Shown here: piece after piece, positions 54,281 to 63,460 of the stretch
Layout: each line of letters opens with the position of its first letter
Numbering within the stretch: position 1 is the stretch's first letter
DNA from: Nesterenkonia cremea
GTDB taxonomy: Bacteria; Actinomycetota; Actinomycetes; Actinomycetales; Micrococcaceae
Length of the DNA: 64,000 nucleotides
Reading direction: 5' to 3'
Assembly (NCBI RefSeq): GCF_014642675.1
Contig: NZ_BMIS01000007.1
Location: forward strand, 1 to 64,000
Translations under genes and position numbers: made by a program
Notes under the pieces: model-generated
Seen by the model: only the letters and a program-made list of their open reading frames with translations
Told to the model about the DNA's origin: nothing
Database searches by the model: none

Positions 54281-55564
54281 TCAGTCCTCGGCCTCTTCTG
54301 CGTATTCGGCCGCCTCTTCGTCATCGGCCCACTGGTAGTCCTCGAGGTAGGGGTCCGGATCGGTGAGCTCGCCCTCCCAGATCGGGTCGATCAGGCCGTC
54401 GGAGTTGATGACGCCGATGCGCGGGGTCTTGGTGACGTGCTGGGTCTCGCCGTCGACGGTCACCTCGCCCTCGGGTGCGTCGATGCTGGTCCCGTCGGCC
54501 ACCTCGCGGATCTCGTCCACATCGAATGATCCGGCCTCCTCGGCCATGGCGGCCCAGAGGAAGAGGCTGTTGTAGGAGGACTGCATGACATCCGAGGTCA
54601 CCCGGTCCTCGCCGTAGGTCTCTTGGAAGGCTGCGACGAACTCCTCGTTCTCGGGGTCCTCCAGGGTCTGGTAGTAGTTCCAGGAGGTCAGGTGGCCGTC
54701 CAACAGGGCAGGTCCGATGCCGTCCACCTCCTCCTCGGCGATGGAGACCGACATGACCGGCATCTCCTCAGCGGTGAGGCCGGCGTCGTCGAACTGGGAG
54801 AAGAAGGCCACATTGGACTCGCCGTTGAGCGTGTTGAACACGGCGTCGGCATCGGAGGCTGCCACAGTGTTGGCGATGGTGGAGAAGTCGGTGGAGCCCA
54901 GCGGGGTGTAGTCCTCGCCGAGGATCTCGACGTCGTTCTCCTCCGCCCACTGCTGGATGAGCATATTGGCGGTGCGCGGGAAGACGTAGTCCGAGCCGAC
55001 CAGGTAGAGCGACTCGATCTCTTCCTCCTCCTTCAGGTACTCCAGCGCAGGGAGGATCTGCTGGTTGGTGGTGGCTCCTGAGTAGAAGACGTTCTCGGAG
55101 GACTCCAGGCCCTCGTACTGGGTGGGGTAGAAGAGCAGGCCGTTGTTGTTCTCAAAGACCGGGAGCATGGCCTGGCGCGAGGCCGAGGTCCAGCCGCCGA
55201 AGACCGCGGCCACGCATTCCTGGGTGAGCAGGTATTCGGAGCGCTCGGCGAAGGTGGCCGGCTCGGACTGCCCGTCCTCCTCCACGATTTCGAGCTCGTA
55301 GCCGTTGACTCCGCCGTCCTCGTTGATCTGGTCGGCGGCCATGTGGAGCACGTCGTTGACCGTGGTCTCCGAGATGGCCATATTGCCGGACTGGGAGTTG
55401 ATGAAGCCGATCTTGATGGTGTCGCCGTCGGTGTCCACACAGGACTCCGCGACGGCGGCGTCCTCCTCCCCGGCACGGGCACCGCAGGCAGAGAGCACCA
55501 GGGTTCCGGCTGCTCCGATGGCGGCATATGCTGTGAGGCGGGACTGGCGCTTCTTCTCAGACAT
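54281..55564 (-). CDS. urtA: Urea ABC transporter substrate-binding lipoprotein UrtA
   Basis: 427 residues with lipobox LVLSAC; IKIGFINSQSGNMAISETTV, FYPTQYEGLESSENVFYSGA, LVGSDYVFPRTAN and LGSTDF identify the urea-binding UrtA/FmdD group. The C-terminal 30 residues are strongly acidic. First gene of the urt operon, divergent from urease. Confidence 0.94.
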   Translation of the reverse strand: MSEKKRQSRLTAYAAIGAAGTLVLSACGARAGEEDAAVAESCVDTDGDTIKIGFINSQSGNMAISETTVNDVLHMAADQINEDGGVNGYELEIVEEDGQSEPATFAERSEYLLTQECVAAVFGGWTSASRQAMLPVFENNNGLLFYPTQYEGLESSENVFYSGATTNQQILPALEYLKEEEEIESLYLVGSDYVFPRTANMLIQQWAEENDVEILGEDYTPLGSTDFSTIANTVAASDADAVFNTLNGESNVAFFSQFDDAGLTAEEMPVMSVSIAEEEVDGIGPALLDGHLTSWNYYQTLEDPENEEFVAAFQETYGEDRVTSDVMQSSYNSLFLWAAMAEEAGSFDVDEIREVADGTSIDAPEGEVTVDGETQHVTKTPRIGVINSDGLIDPIWEGELTDPDPYLEDYQWADDEEAAEYAEEAED

Positions 55565-55798
55565 GCAGATCTCCGATCAGGGTTGTGTCAGGGGTCCGGT
55601 GGATGATCAACACCCTGCGGCAGTGGCATTACTCTGACGTTGCTCCTGCATGTCACTCATGTAAAGGATGGGGCGCGTCGAGACCCGCAGATCCGCGCCG
55701 ATGCAGGGATCCATCAGTGATTCCGCTCGCTGTGTAAATTCTGGCGAAACATAGCGATGGCAGGATGATGACAGCGACACGACACCGGAAGGACGCCG
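55565..55798. promoter_or_regulatory. Divergent urtA-ureA control region
   Basis: 234 bases without a gene. At 55734-55750 GTAAAT, six bases and GAAAC resemble a GlnR half-site (GTnAC-N6-GAAAC) with one poor half; a second GTCAC near 55655 is followed by GTAAA. Nitrogen control by GlnR is expected of urease genes in actinobacteria, but the match is weak. Confidence 0.35.
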
Positions 55799-56101
55799 AT
55801 GCATTTCACCCCTGGGGAGACAGAGAAGCTCCTGCTCGCCACTGCCGCCATGCTGGCCCGCGACCGGCGCAGCCGCGGAGTGAAGCTGAACTATCCGGAG
55901 TCGGTGGCGCTGCTGTCCTCCTGGGTCATCGAAGGGGCCCGTGAGGGCCGCACCGTAGCGGAACTGATGGAGAACGGGCGCTCGGTGCTCAGCCGCGAGG
56001 AGGTCATGGAGGGCGTCCCGGAGGCGCTCACCGACATCCAGATGGAAGCCACCTTCCCCGACGGCCGCAAACTGGTGACCCTTCACCACCCCATCGACTG
56101 A
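55799..56101 (+). CDS. ureA: Urease gamma subunit
   Basis: 100 residues, full length: [40 protein letters not shown] and [14 protein letters not shown]. Smallest structural subunit of nickel urease. First gene of ureABCFGD. Confidence 0.97.
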   Translation: MHFTPGETEKLLLATAAMLARDRRSRGVKLNYPESVALLSSWVIEGAREGRTVAELMENGRSVLSREEVMEGVPEALTDIQMEATFPDGRKLVTLHHPID

Positions 56102-56115
56102 GGAAGGCGAACGCC

Positions 56116-56448
56116 ATGTCAGGAGCATCCTCCTCCGGCCCCGGCGCGATTCGGGTGCAGCCGGGGACCATCGAGCTCAACGCAGACCGCAGCGCCGAGG
56201 AGCGCATCACCCTGGTCTTCACCAACACCGGGGACCGGCCCATCCAGATCGGCTCCCACCTGCACCTGCCCGCCGCCAACCCTGCCCTGAAGTTCGACCG
56301 TGAGGCCGCCGAGGGCTTCCGGCTGGATGTTCCGGCCGGAGCCTCGCAGCGCTTCGAGCCCGGGGCTTCCCGTGAGCTGACCGCCGTGGCGCTCAAGGGA
56401 CGACAGCATGTGGCCGGCCTGCAGATCCGGCCGAAGGGAGACGCCTGA
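56116..56448 (+). CDS. ureB: Urease beta subunit
   Basis: 110 residues with [20 protein letters not shown] and [20 protein letters not shown]. The [12 protein letters not shown]-terminus is short. Its TGA shares one base with the ureC ATG. Confidence 0.96.
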   Translation: MSGASSSGPGAIRVQPGTIELNADRSAEERITLVFTNTGDRPIQIGSHLHLPAANPALKFDREAAEGFRLDVPAGASQRFEPGASRELTAVALKGRQHVAGLQIRPKGDA

Positions 56449-58151
56449 TGGTCAGCATCGACCGCGAAGCCTATGCCGCCATGTTCGGCCCCACCGTGGG
56501 AGACCAGGTCCGGCTGGGCGACACCGACCTGTGGATCGAGGTGGAGCAGGACCACACCGTCGGCGGTGAGGAGGCCGTCTTCGGCGGAGGCAAGTCCCTC
56601 CGTGAGTCCATGGCCCAGGGAACCACCTCCCGTGCCGAGGGCGCCCTGGACACATTGATCACCAATGCGATCATCTTGGACTGGTGGGGCGTGGTCCGCG
56701 CCGACATCGGCATCCGGGACGGGCGCATCACCGGGATCGGCAAAGCCGGCAACCCGGACATCGCCGACGGCGTGCACCCGGATCTGCTGATCGGGCCGGG
56801 CACCGACGTCATCGCCGGTGAGGGCAAGATCATCACCGCAGGGGCCATCGACTCCCATGTCCACCTGCTCTCCCCCAGCCAGCTGCATGAGGCCCTGGCC
56901 ACCGGCATCACCACTGTGGTCGGCGGCGGCACCGGGCCCTCCGAGGGCTCCAAGGCCACCACGGTCACCCCGGGCCCCTGGCACCTGGCCAACATCCACC
57001 GCGCCCTGGACTCCATCCCGGTCAACGTCCTGCTGCTGGGCAAAGGCAACACCGTATCCGCCGACGGCCTGGCCGAGCAGGCGCTGGGCGGTGCCGCCGG
57101 CTATAAGGTCCACGAGGACTGGGGATCCACCCCGGCCGCGGTGGACGCTTCTCTGACCGCGGCCGAGAAATGGGGCCTGCAGGTGGCCCTGCACTCGGAT
57201 TCACTCAACGAAGCCGGCTATGTGGACTCCACCATCGCCGCCATCGACGGCCGCTCCATCCATGCCTTCCACATCGAGGGCGCCGGCGGCGGCCACGCCC
57301 CGGACATCCTGACCCTGGCCTCGCTGCCGCACATCATCCCCGGCTCCACCAACCCGACGCTGCCGCATACGGTCAACACCGTGGCCGAGCATCTGGACAT
57401 GCTCATGGTCTGCCACCACCTGAGCCCAGATGTCCCGGAGGACCTGGCCTTCGCCGAGTCGCGGATCCGCGGGACCACCATCGCCGCCGAGGACATCCTC
57501 CATGACATGGGAGCGCTGTCCATCACCTCCTCCGACGCCCAGGCCATGGGCCGGATCGGTGAGGTCGTCACACGCACCTGGCAGGTCGCCCATGCGATGA
57601 AGAACCGGCTGGGTCCCCTGGGCGGAGGGCTGCCCGCGGATAATGAGCGGGCCCGCCGCTATGTCGCCAAGTACACGATCAACCCGGCCGTGGCCCACGG
57701 AATCGCCTATGACGTCGGCTCGGTGGAGACCGGCAAGCTCGCCGACCTCACCGTCTGGGACCCGCGCTTCTTCGGGATGCGCCCCTCCACTGTGATCAAG
57801 GGCGGAAGCATCGCCTGGGGAGCCCTCGGGGACCCCAACGCCTCCATCCCGACGCCGCAGCCGATCCTGCAGCGGCCGACCTTCGGCGACATCACCGCGG
57901 CCGACCATTCGATCAGCTATGTCTCCCCCGCCGCCCTGGAGGACGGGCTCACCGAACGGCTGGGGCTGCGCCGCTCAGTCCGCGCCCTGGAGCCCACCCG
58001 CGACATCGGCAAGGAGCATATGCGCAACAACGATGCCCTGCCCGATATCCAGGTCCGCCCGGACACCTTCGAGATCTGCATCGACGGACAGCAGGTGGAG
58101 CAGCAGCCCGCCCAGACCCTGCCGCTGGCGCAGTTCTACTCGATGTTCTGA
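56448..58151 (+). CDS. ureC: Urease alpha subunit, nickel-containing catalytic chain
   Basis: 567 residues. Nickel ligands H137 and H139 (DSHVHL), carbamylated K220 (GYKVHEDWG), H249 (LHSDSL), H275 (HIEGAGGG) and D363 (SSDAQAMGR) are all in place, as is the flap Cys-His pair C322-H323. GGGAG lies eight bases before the ATG. An active urease is expected once UreDFG load nickel. Confidence 0.98.
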   Translation: MVSIDREAYAAMFGPTVGDQVRLGDTDLWIEVEQDHTVGGEEAVFGGGKSLRESMAQGTTSRAEGALDTLITNAIILDWWGVVRADIGIRDGRITGIGKAGNPDIADGVHPDLLIGPGTDVIAGEGKIITAGAIDSHVHLLSPSQLHEALATGITTVVGGGTGPSEGSKATTVTPGPWHLANIHRALDSIPVNVLLLGKGNTVSADGLAEQALGGAAGYKVHEDWGSTPAAVDASLTAAEKWGLQVALHSDSLNEAGYVDSTIAAIDGRSIHAFHIEGAGGGHAPDILTLASLPHIIPGSTNPTLPHTVNTVAEHLDMLMVCHHLSPDVPEDLAFAESRIRGTTIAAEDILHDMGALSITSSDAQAMGRIGEVVTRTWQVAHAMKNRLGPLGGGLPADNERARRYVAKYTINPAVAHGIAYDVGSVETGKLADLTVWDPRFFGMRPSTVIKGGSIAWGALGDPNASIPTPQPILQRPTFGDITAADHSISYVSPAALEDGLTERLGLRRSVRALEPTRDIGKEHMRNNDALPDIQVRPDTFEICIDGQQVEQQPAQTLPLAQFYSMF

Positions 58152-58867
58152 TGCTGCAGTCCCCCACCTCAGCGGCCGGCGCCGCCGCACAGACCGTCGG
58201 CCTGATGCTCGCCGACTCCCGCCTGCCCTCAGGCGGCCATGTCTCCTCCTCCGGGCTGGAGCCTGCCCTGATGGCCGGGATGGGCCGGGATCAGGTCGAG
58301 GAGTACATGCTGGTCCGCGCCCGGACCGCCGCGCTGACCGACGCCGGCGCCGCCGCCGTGATCCGCCACGGGCTCCTGGAGGCCGGGCAGAACGAGAGCG
58401 GGCAGAGCTCCGCCGAGCTGCTGACCCGGACCGAACGTGCCTGGGCGGCGCGCACGCCCAGCCGGGCCGCCCGCCAGATCGCCTCGGAGCTGGGGCGCGG
58501 GCTGCTGCGCCTGGCCACCTCGCTCTGGCCCGATGCCGCTATCCTGCGGCAGCTGGGCACCGCCCCCAGCCGTCCGGTGGTCATGGGGGCTGTGGCCGCC
58601 CACGCCCAGCTGGAGGCTGAGGAGCTGGTGCGGCTGGTGGTCTATGACGACGCCGCCGCAGCGGCCGCCGCACTGCTGAAGCTCGACCCCGGCGATCCCG
58701 CCGAGGCGATGATTCTGGTCCTGCAGACCTGCGCCTCGGTGGAGGACCGGGTGGCCGGCGTCGCGGCTCTCACTGAGCCCTCCGACATCCCGTCCTCCGC
58801 CGCGGTCCAGATGGAAGACTGGATCGAACACCACGCCCACACCACAAGGAGACTGTTCCGTGCCTGA
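58151..58867 (+). CDS. ureF: Urease accessory protein UreF
   Basis: 238 residues, all-helical GTPase-gating accessory protein: [20 protein letters not shown] is the conserved N-terminal motif. It starts in the ureC stop and overlaps ureG by eight bases. Bridges UreD and UreG in the activation complex. Confidence 0.92.
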   Translation: MLQSPTSAAGAAAQTVGLMLADSRLPSGGHVSSSGLEPALMAGMGRDQVEEYMLVRARTAALTDAGAAAVIRHGLLEAGQNESGQSSAELLTRTERAWAARTPSRAARQIASELGRGLLRLATSLWPDAAILRQLGTAPSRPVVMGAVAAHAQLEAEELVRLVVYDDAAAAAAALLKLDPGDPAEAMILVLQTCASVEDRVAGVAALTEPSDIPSSAAVQMEDWIEHHAHTTRRLFRA

Positions 58868-59612
58868 GACTGCCACCACCTCCCCCGCCGAAGCCGCACC
58901 CGCCGCGAAGGACCGGGCGCTGCGCCTGGGCATCGCCGGTCCGGTGGGGACCGGCAAGTCCTCGCTGATCGCCTCGGTCTGCCGAGCGCTGAGCGAGGAG
59001 CTGCGCCTGGGTGTGATCACCAATGACATCTACACCGATGAGGATGCACGCTTCCTGCGCTCCGCCGGAGTGCTGGACCCGGAGCGGATCCGTCCCATCG
59101 AGACCGGCGCCTGCCCGCACACCGCCATCCGCGACGATGTCACCGCCAACCTGATGGCGGCCGAGGACATCGAGCGTGACTTCGCACCACTGGACGTGGT
59201 GCTGATCGAATCCGGCGGAGACAACCTGACCGCCACCTTCTCCCCCGCCCTGGTGGATGCGCAGATCTTCGTGCTCGATGTGGCAGGCGGCGGCGATGTG
59301 GCCCGCAAGGGAGGCCCCGGCATCGGCCGCGCCGACCTGCTGGTGGTCAATAAGACCGATCTGGCCCCGCATGTGGGCGTGGATGTGGAGCAGATGGTCG
59401 CCGATGCCACTGAGGCTCGTGAGGGGCGCGCCGTGCTGGCGCTCTCCCGCACCGATGAGGGCTCAGTGTCCGCGCTGCGCCAATGGGTGCTGACCGTGCT
59501 GGCCGCCCACCGCGCCGGTGAGCACATCCCGCAGGACCCGGGCCCGATGGCCCCGCACTTCCACGCCGATGAGGACCACCCCGACGGCGGCTACGTCCAC
59601 TCCCACGCATGA
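58860..59612 (+). CDS. ureG: Urease accessory GTPase UreG with His-rich tail
   Basis: 250 residues; SIMIBI GTPase with P-loop [10 protein letters not shown], the Ni-binding CPH in [23 protein letters not shown] and [10 protein letters not shown]. The last 18 residues, [18 protein letters not shown], contain five His and several Asp, an unusual C-terminal metal-binding tail. GTG58860 follows AAGGAG. Confidence 0.95.
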   Translation: MPETATTSPAEAAPAAKDRALRLGIAGPVGTGKSSLIASVCRALSEELRLGVITNDIYTDEDARFLRSAGVLDPERIRPIETGACPHTAIRDDVTANLMAAEDIERDFAPLDVVLIESGGDNLTATFSPALVDAQIFVLDVAGGGDVARKGGPGIGRADLLVVNKTDLAPHVGVDVEQMVADATEAREGRAVLALSRTDEGSVSALRQWVLTVLAAHRAGEHIPQDPGPMAPHFHADEDHPDGGYVHSHA

Positions 59613-60319
59613 GCACCACCCGCATCCGTGTGGAGCGCGGATCCGGCCGGCTCCGCACCGAACTGGTGGTGGGCAAGCTCGCCCCGCGGCTGATCTCCCG
59701 GGATGAGACCTGCGCGCATGTGGGGATGACCACGGCGGAGATGATCCTGCTCGACGCCGATGAGGTCCACCTGCAGGTTGAGGTCGGCGCAGGCTGCGCG
59801 CTGCGGTTGGAGGACATCGGCGGCATGGTGGCCTACCCACGGAAGCGTCCGGAGCAGCCGGGGCCGCCCGCCCAGTGGCATGTGGACCTCCGCCTGGAGC
59901 AGGATGCCCGGCTGATCTGGGAGGGACTGCCCTTCGTCATCGCCCAGGACGCAGATGTCCTGCGCCGCACCCAGGTGGACCTGGCGGACGGGGCCCGCGC
60001 GCTGATCCGCGAGACGCTGGTCTGGGGGCGCAGCGGGGAGACCGGCGGGCGGCTGCGCAGCATCACCCACGCCGCAGATCCCGGCGGGGACCTCCTGCTG
60101 GAGGATGTGGAGGCCGACGCAGGGCAGCCGGCGCCCGGCATCCTGGGTGAGCACCGTGTGCTGGACTCGCTGATCGCGCTGGGCTTCGAGCCGAAGACGG
60201 CCCCCGGGGATCTGGTCCTTGCCCAGCCGGGAGCCGTGGCGCGGCATCTGGGTGCCCAGACCCACGCCTCCGGGCTCGATGCGCGCCTGCGCGACTGGTC
60301 AGAGGCCCTGCTGGCCTGA
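59609..60319 (+). CDS. ureD: Urease accessory protein UreD (UreH)
   Basis: 236 residues, at the short end for UreD. The N-terminus and core ([53 protein letters not shown]) fit the UreD scaffold that carries UreF-UreG onto apo-urease. The start overlaps the ureG stop (ATGA). Last gene of the operon. Confidence 0.88.
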   Translation: MSTTRIRVERGSGRLRTELVVGKLAPRLISRDETCAHVGMTTAEMILLDADEVHLQVEVGAGCALRLEDIGGMVAYPRKRPEQPGPPAQWHVDLRLEQDARLIWEGLPFVIAQDADVLRRTQVDLADGARALIRETLVWGRSGETGGRLRSITHAADPGGDLLLEDVEADAGQPAPGILGEHRVLDSLIALGFEPKTAPGDLVLAQPGAVARHLGAQTHASGLDARLRDWSEALLA

Positions 60320-60378
60320 GGTCGGTTGTGCTCCCTGAGCTGCGTGACTGAGCCGTGCGAATGGGCTGCCCACCCGCT

Positions 60379-60445
60379 TATGCCCACCAGTATCGACGAT
60401 GATGCGCCCACCATAGGCGTGGTATAGACATTATGGGTGGGCATA
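60379..60445. terminator. Inverted-repeat cluster between convergent ureD and glycerate kinase genes
   Basis: TATGCCCACC (60379-60388) is inverted at 60436-60445, with a nested CCAC/GTGG stem between. GCCCACC occurs three times on the plus strand (near 60368, 60382, 60406). It probably forms a branched terminator; it may be more. Confidence 0.45.
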
Positions 60446-60485
60446 GACTCCGCCGCCGGCCGGCGCGGCTGCCCAGCCGACTCCG

Positions 60486-61676
60486 CTACCCAGCGGCCGC
60501 GCGCCCGCTCAGATAGGTCCGGATCAGCTGCTCGGCCGCACTGCTGATCCGGGCCTCGGCCTCCGCCGAAAGTTCCTCCAGGGTCTCGGGGCCGCGCGCA
60601 ATGGACAGTGCCGCTGTCAGCCCCGCAGCGTCGAGCTCCGCAGCTGAGATCTGCACCGCTCCGGCCAGCACGAACACCGGAGTCTGATCGGGGGTCAGGC
60701 GACGTACCGTATCCACCACTTTGCCGCCCAGGGACTGGGAGTCCAGCCGGCCTTCTCCGGTCAGCACGATCTCGGCCTCTGTCACGACCTGCTGGACTCC
60801 GAGGACCTCTGCCACCAGTTCGCCACCTGGGGCAATCTCTGCGTCGAAGAGACTCACCAGTGCCATCGGCAGTCCGCCGGCCGCACCCATGCCGGGGGTC
60901 TCGCGGACGTCCTGCCCGGTCTGAGCGGCCAATACATCTGCGAAGTCGCCCAGGGCGGCGTCGAGCTCTTCGACATCCTGTGGGTCAGCACCCTTCTGCG
61001 GGCCGAAGACTGCCGCCGCACCCTCAGGACCCAGCAGCGGGTTGATCACATCACAGGCGATTCGCCACCGCAGCCCCCGCACCCGGGGATCCAGGTCCTC
61101 CGTGTCGATGCGGGAAAGGTCAGCGAGCGCCCCTCCTCCGGGCCCGATCTGCTCACCGGAGCTGTCGAGGAGCCGTGCACCGAGAGCCTGCAGAAGTCCC
61201 GCGCCGCCGTCGGTGGTGGCTGAGCCTCCGATGCATAGCAGCACCTCCTCGCAGCCGGCCTCGACGGCGGCGCTGACCAGCGCTCCGACCCCATAGGTGG
61301 TGGCGCGCAGGGGCTGCAGCGGGACATCGCTGACTGTTGGAAGCCCATTGGCCTCCGCGGCCTCGATCACTGCGGTGACGGCCCCCTCCACACTGTGCAC
61401 CGCATAGCGCGCCTGGACCTCACGGCCCAGCGCATCAGTGGTGCTCACCTGTTGCGGCTGGACCCCCCAGGCGCTGCAGATGGCATCCAGGGTTCCCTCG
61501 CCCCCATCGGCGAAGGGCAGCGTCTCAGTCTGAACCTCGATGCCGGCCGAGGCTCCCGCTCGCCGGGCCCCCTCAGCCATGGCCCGGGCGACAGCGTCCG
61601 CAGTCGCGCTGCCTTTGAAAGAATCTGGGAGGACGGCGACGCGCAGAGCTGAGCAGGAAGTTCGTGTCAGTGGCAT
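60486..61676 (-). CDS. Glycerate kinase
   Basis: 396 residues of the GarK/GlxK family (glycerate 2-kinase type): LPDSFKGSATADAVARAMAE, PFADGGEGTLDAI, IGGSATTDGGAGLLQALGA and ACDVINPLLGPEGAAAVFGP. Phosphorylates glycerate to enter lower glycolysis. ATG61676 is adopted; the family core begins about 12 residues later. Divergent from the DASS transporter. Confidence 0.92.
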   Translation of the reverse strand: MPLTRTSCSALRVAVLPDSFKGSATADAVARAMAEGARRAGASAGIEVQTETLPFADGGEGTLDAICSAWGVQPQQVSTTDALGREVQARYAVHSVEGAVTAVIEAAEANGLPTVSDVPLQPLRATTYGVGALVSAAVEAGCEEVLLCIGGSATTDGGAGLLQALGARLLDSSGEQIGPGGGALADLSRIDTEDLDPRVRGLRWRIACDVINPLLGPEGAAAVFGPQKGADPQDVEELDAALGDFADVLAAQTGQDVRETPGMGAAGGLPMALVSLFDAEIAPGGELVAEVLGVQQVVTEAEIVLTGEGRLDSQSLGGKVVDTVRRLTPDQTPVFVLAGAVQISAAELDAAGLTAALSIARGPETLEELSAEAEARISSAAEQLIRTYLSGRAAAG

Positions 61677-61753
61677 GCACCACAGTCTACTAGTGTGTAA
61701 TGTCTGTGCGAACATACCCCACCGCTCAATGACGACCGTGAGGAAGGCTTCAC

Positions 61754-63451
61754 ATGACGGCGTATCCACACCCTGCGCGCCGGATCTGGGATGAGCTCTG
61801 GAGATCCCACCACCAGATCAAGCGGCTCCTGACCTTCTCCGTGGAGAAGGAGCCCGAGCGCCCTCGTCATCACGCCGACGCCGGCAGCCCGGGCCGCCGC
61901 TCCAGCGCCTCGGTCTATCGGCCGGACCAGCAGAAGCCCGAGCCCACCGACCACGAGAAGAGCGGCCCTCCGGGCGGCTACACCCGGGCACGGATCGTCG
62001 GGCTCATCCTCGGACCCACGCTGTTCCTGCTGACCATGCTCTTCGTCCGCCCGGAGGGCCTCGCCTTCGAGGGCGTGGCGGTGCTGGCCAGCACACTGTG
62101 GATCGGCACCTGGTGGGTCACAGAGGCCATCCCGATCCCGGCGACCTCACTGTTGCCGCTGATCCTGCTGCCGCTGACCAACGCGGTGGCCGGCGATGAC
62201 GTGGCATCCTCCTACGGTGATGACATCATCTTCCTCTTCCTGGGCGGCTTCGCTCTGGCCATCGCCATGGAGAAATGGAATCTGCACAAGCGCATCGCAC
62301 TGACGATCGTGCTGCTGATCGGGACCAGCCCGCGCCGCATCGTTCTGGGCTTCATGATCGCTGTGGCCTTCCTGTCCATGTGGGTGACCAACACCGCCGC
62401 CGCGATGATGATGATCCCGGTGGCCCTGGCCGTCACGTATCAGGCCGCCCAGGTGATGAAGGACGGCGAGCATGAGGCCGAGGTCCCCAAATTCGAGAAG
62501 TGCCTGATCTTCGGCGTCGGCTATGCCGCGACCATCGGCGGGCTGGGCACCCTGATCGGCACCCCGCCGCTGGCCTTCCTCTCCGGCGTGGTCCGCGAGA
62601 CCTTCGGGGAGACCATCACCTTCGCCCAGTGGATGCTCTTCGGTGTGCCCATGGTGGTCATTCTGCTGGCCTTCTGCTGGTTCTACCTGACCTTCGTGAA
62701 GTTCAAGTTCGAATTCAAGAGCCTCCCCGGCGGGCGCGAAGTCATCCGCGAGGAGAAGGAGGGCCTGGGCAGCCTGGCAGCCGAGGAGAAGGCCGTGCTG
62801 GCCGTCTTCGTCGGCGCCGCCTTCTTCTGGATCTCCCGCGGCTTCATCTGGGACGACCTGATCCCCGGCATATCCGACGGCCTGATCGCGGTCACCGCCG
62901 CCGTCGTGCTCTTCGCCCTGCCCAGCCGCAACCGGGAGCAGCCCCGGATCCTGGAGTGGGAGGACACCAAGAAGGTCCCGTGGGGCGTGCTGCTGCTCTT
63001 CGGCGGCGGCCTGGCCGTGGCCGGCGGCTTCACCGCCACCGGGCTCTCCGAGTGGATCGGCGAACAGCTGCTGGTGCTGGAGAACGTCAACTTCATCATC
63101 ACCGTGCTGGTGGCGGCGGCCCTGGTGCTCTTCCTGACTGAGATCACCTCCAACACCGCCACGGGCACGATGATCCTGCCGGTGATGGCGGCTCTGGGCC
63201 TGGCCCTCGGGGTCCACCCCTTGGCGCTGATGGTCCCCGCTGCGATGGCCGCGAACTGTGCGTTCATGCTGCCGGTGGGAACCCCGCCGAATGCGATCAT
63301 CTTCGGCACCGGCAAGATCACGATCATGGACATGATCAGGATCGGGTTCTGGCTGAATCTCGCCACGCTGCTGCTGATCGTCCTGGCGACCTTCACTCTG
63401 CTGCCGCTGCTGTGGGGCATCGAGCTGACCGTCACCCCGGAAGGGTGGTGA
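61754..63451 (+). CDS. DASS-family sodium-coupled anion/dicarboxylate symporter
   Basis: 565 residues; a cytosolic N-terminal 75 residues rich in His, Arg and Pro, then about twelve membrane segments of the SLC13/DASS family. Both SNT-type sodium motifs are seen (WVTNTAAAMMMIPVAL and EITSNTATGTMILPVMAALG) with their paired loops (TLIGTPPLAF; VGTPPNAIIFGTG). Substrates are di- or tricarboxylates, sulfate or related acids; glycerate-pathway neighbours suggest a hydroxyacid. Confidence 0.9.
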   Translation: MTAYPHPARRIWDELWRSHHQIKRLLTFSVEKEPERPRHHADAGSPGRRSSASVYRPDQQKPEPTDHEKSGPPGGYTRARIVGLILGPTLFLLTMLFVRPEGLAFEGVAVLASTLWIGTWWVTEAIPIPATSLLPLILLPLTNAVAGDDVASSYGDDIIFLFLGGFALAIAMEKWNLHKRIALTIVLLIGTSPRRIVLGFMIAVAFLSMWVTNTAAAMMMIPVALAVTYQAAQVMKDGEHEAEVPKFEKCLIFGVGYAATIGGLGTLIGTPPLAFLSGVVRETFGETITFAQWMLFGVPMVVILLAFCWFYLTFVKFKFEFKSLPGGREVIREEKEGLGSLAAEEKAVLAVFVGAAFFWISRGFIWDDLIPGISDGLIAVTAAVVLFALPSRNREQPRILEWEDTKKVPWGVLLLFGGGLAVAGGFTATGLSEWIGEQLLVLENVNFIITVLVAAALVLFLTEITSNTATGTMILPVMAALGLALGVHPLALMVPAAMAANCAFMLPVGTPPNAIIFGTGKITIMDMIRIGFWLNLATLLLIVLATFTLLPLLWGIELTVTPEGW

Positions 63452-63460
63452 GCGGCTGAC

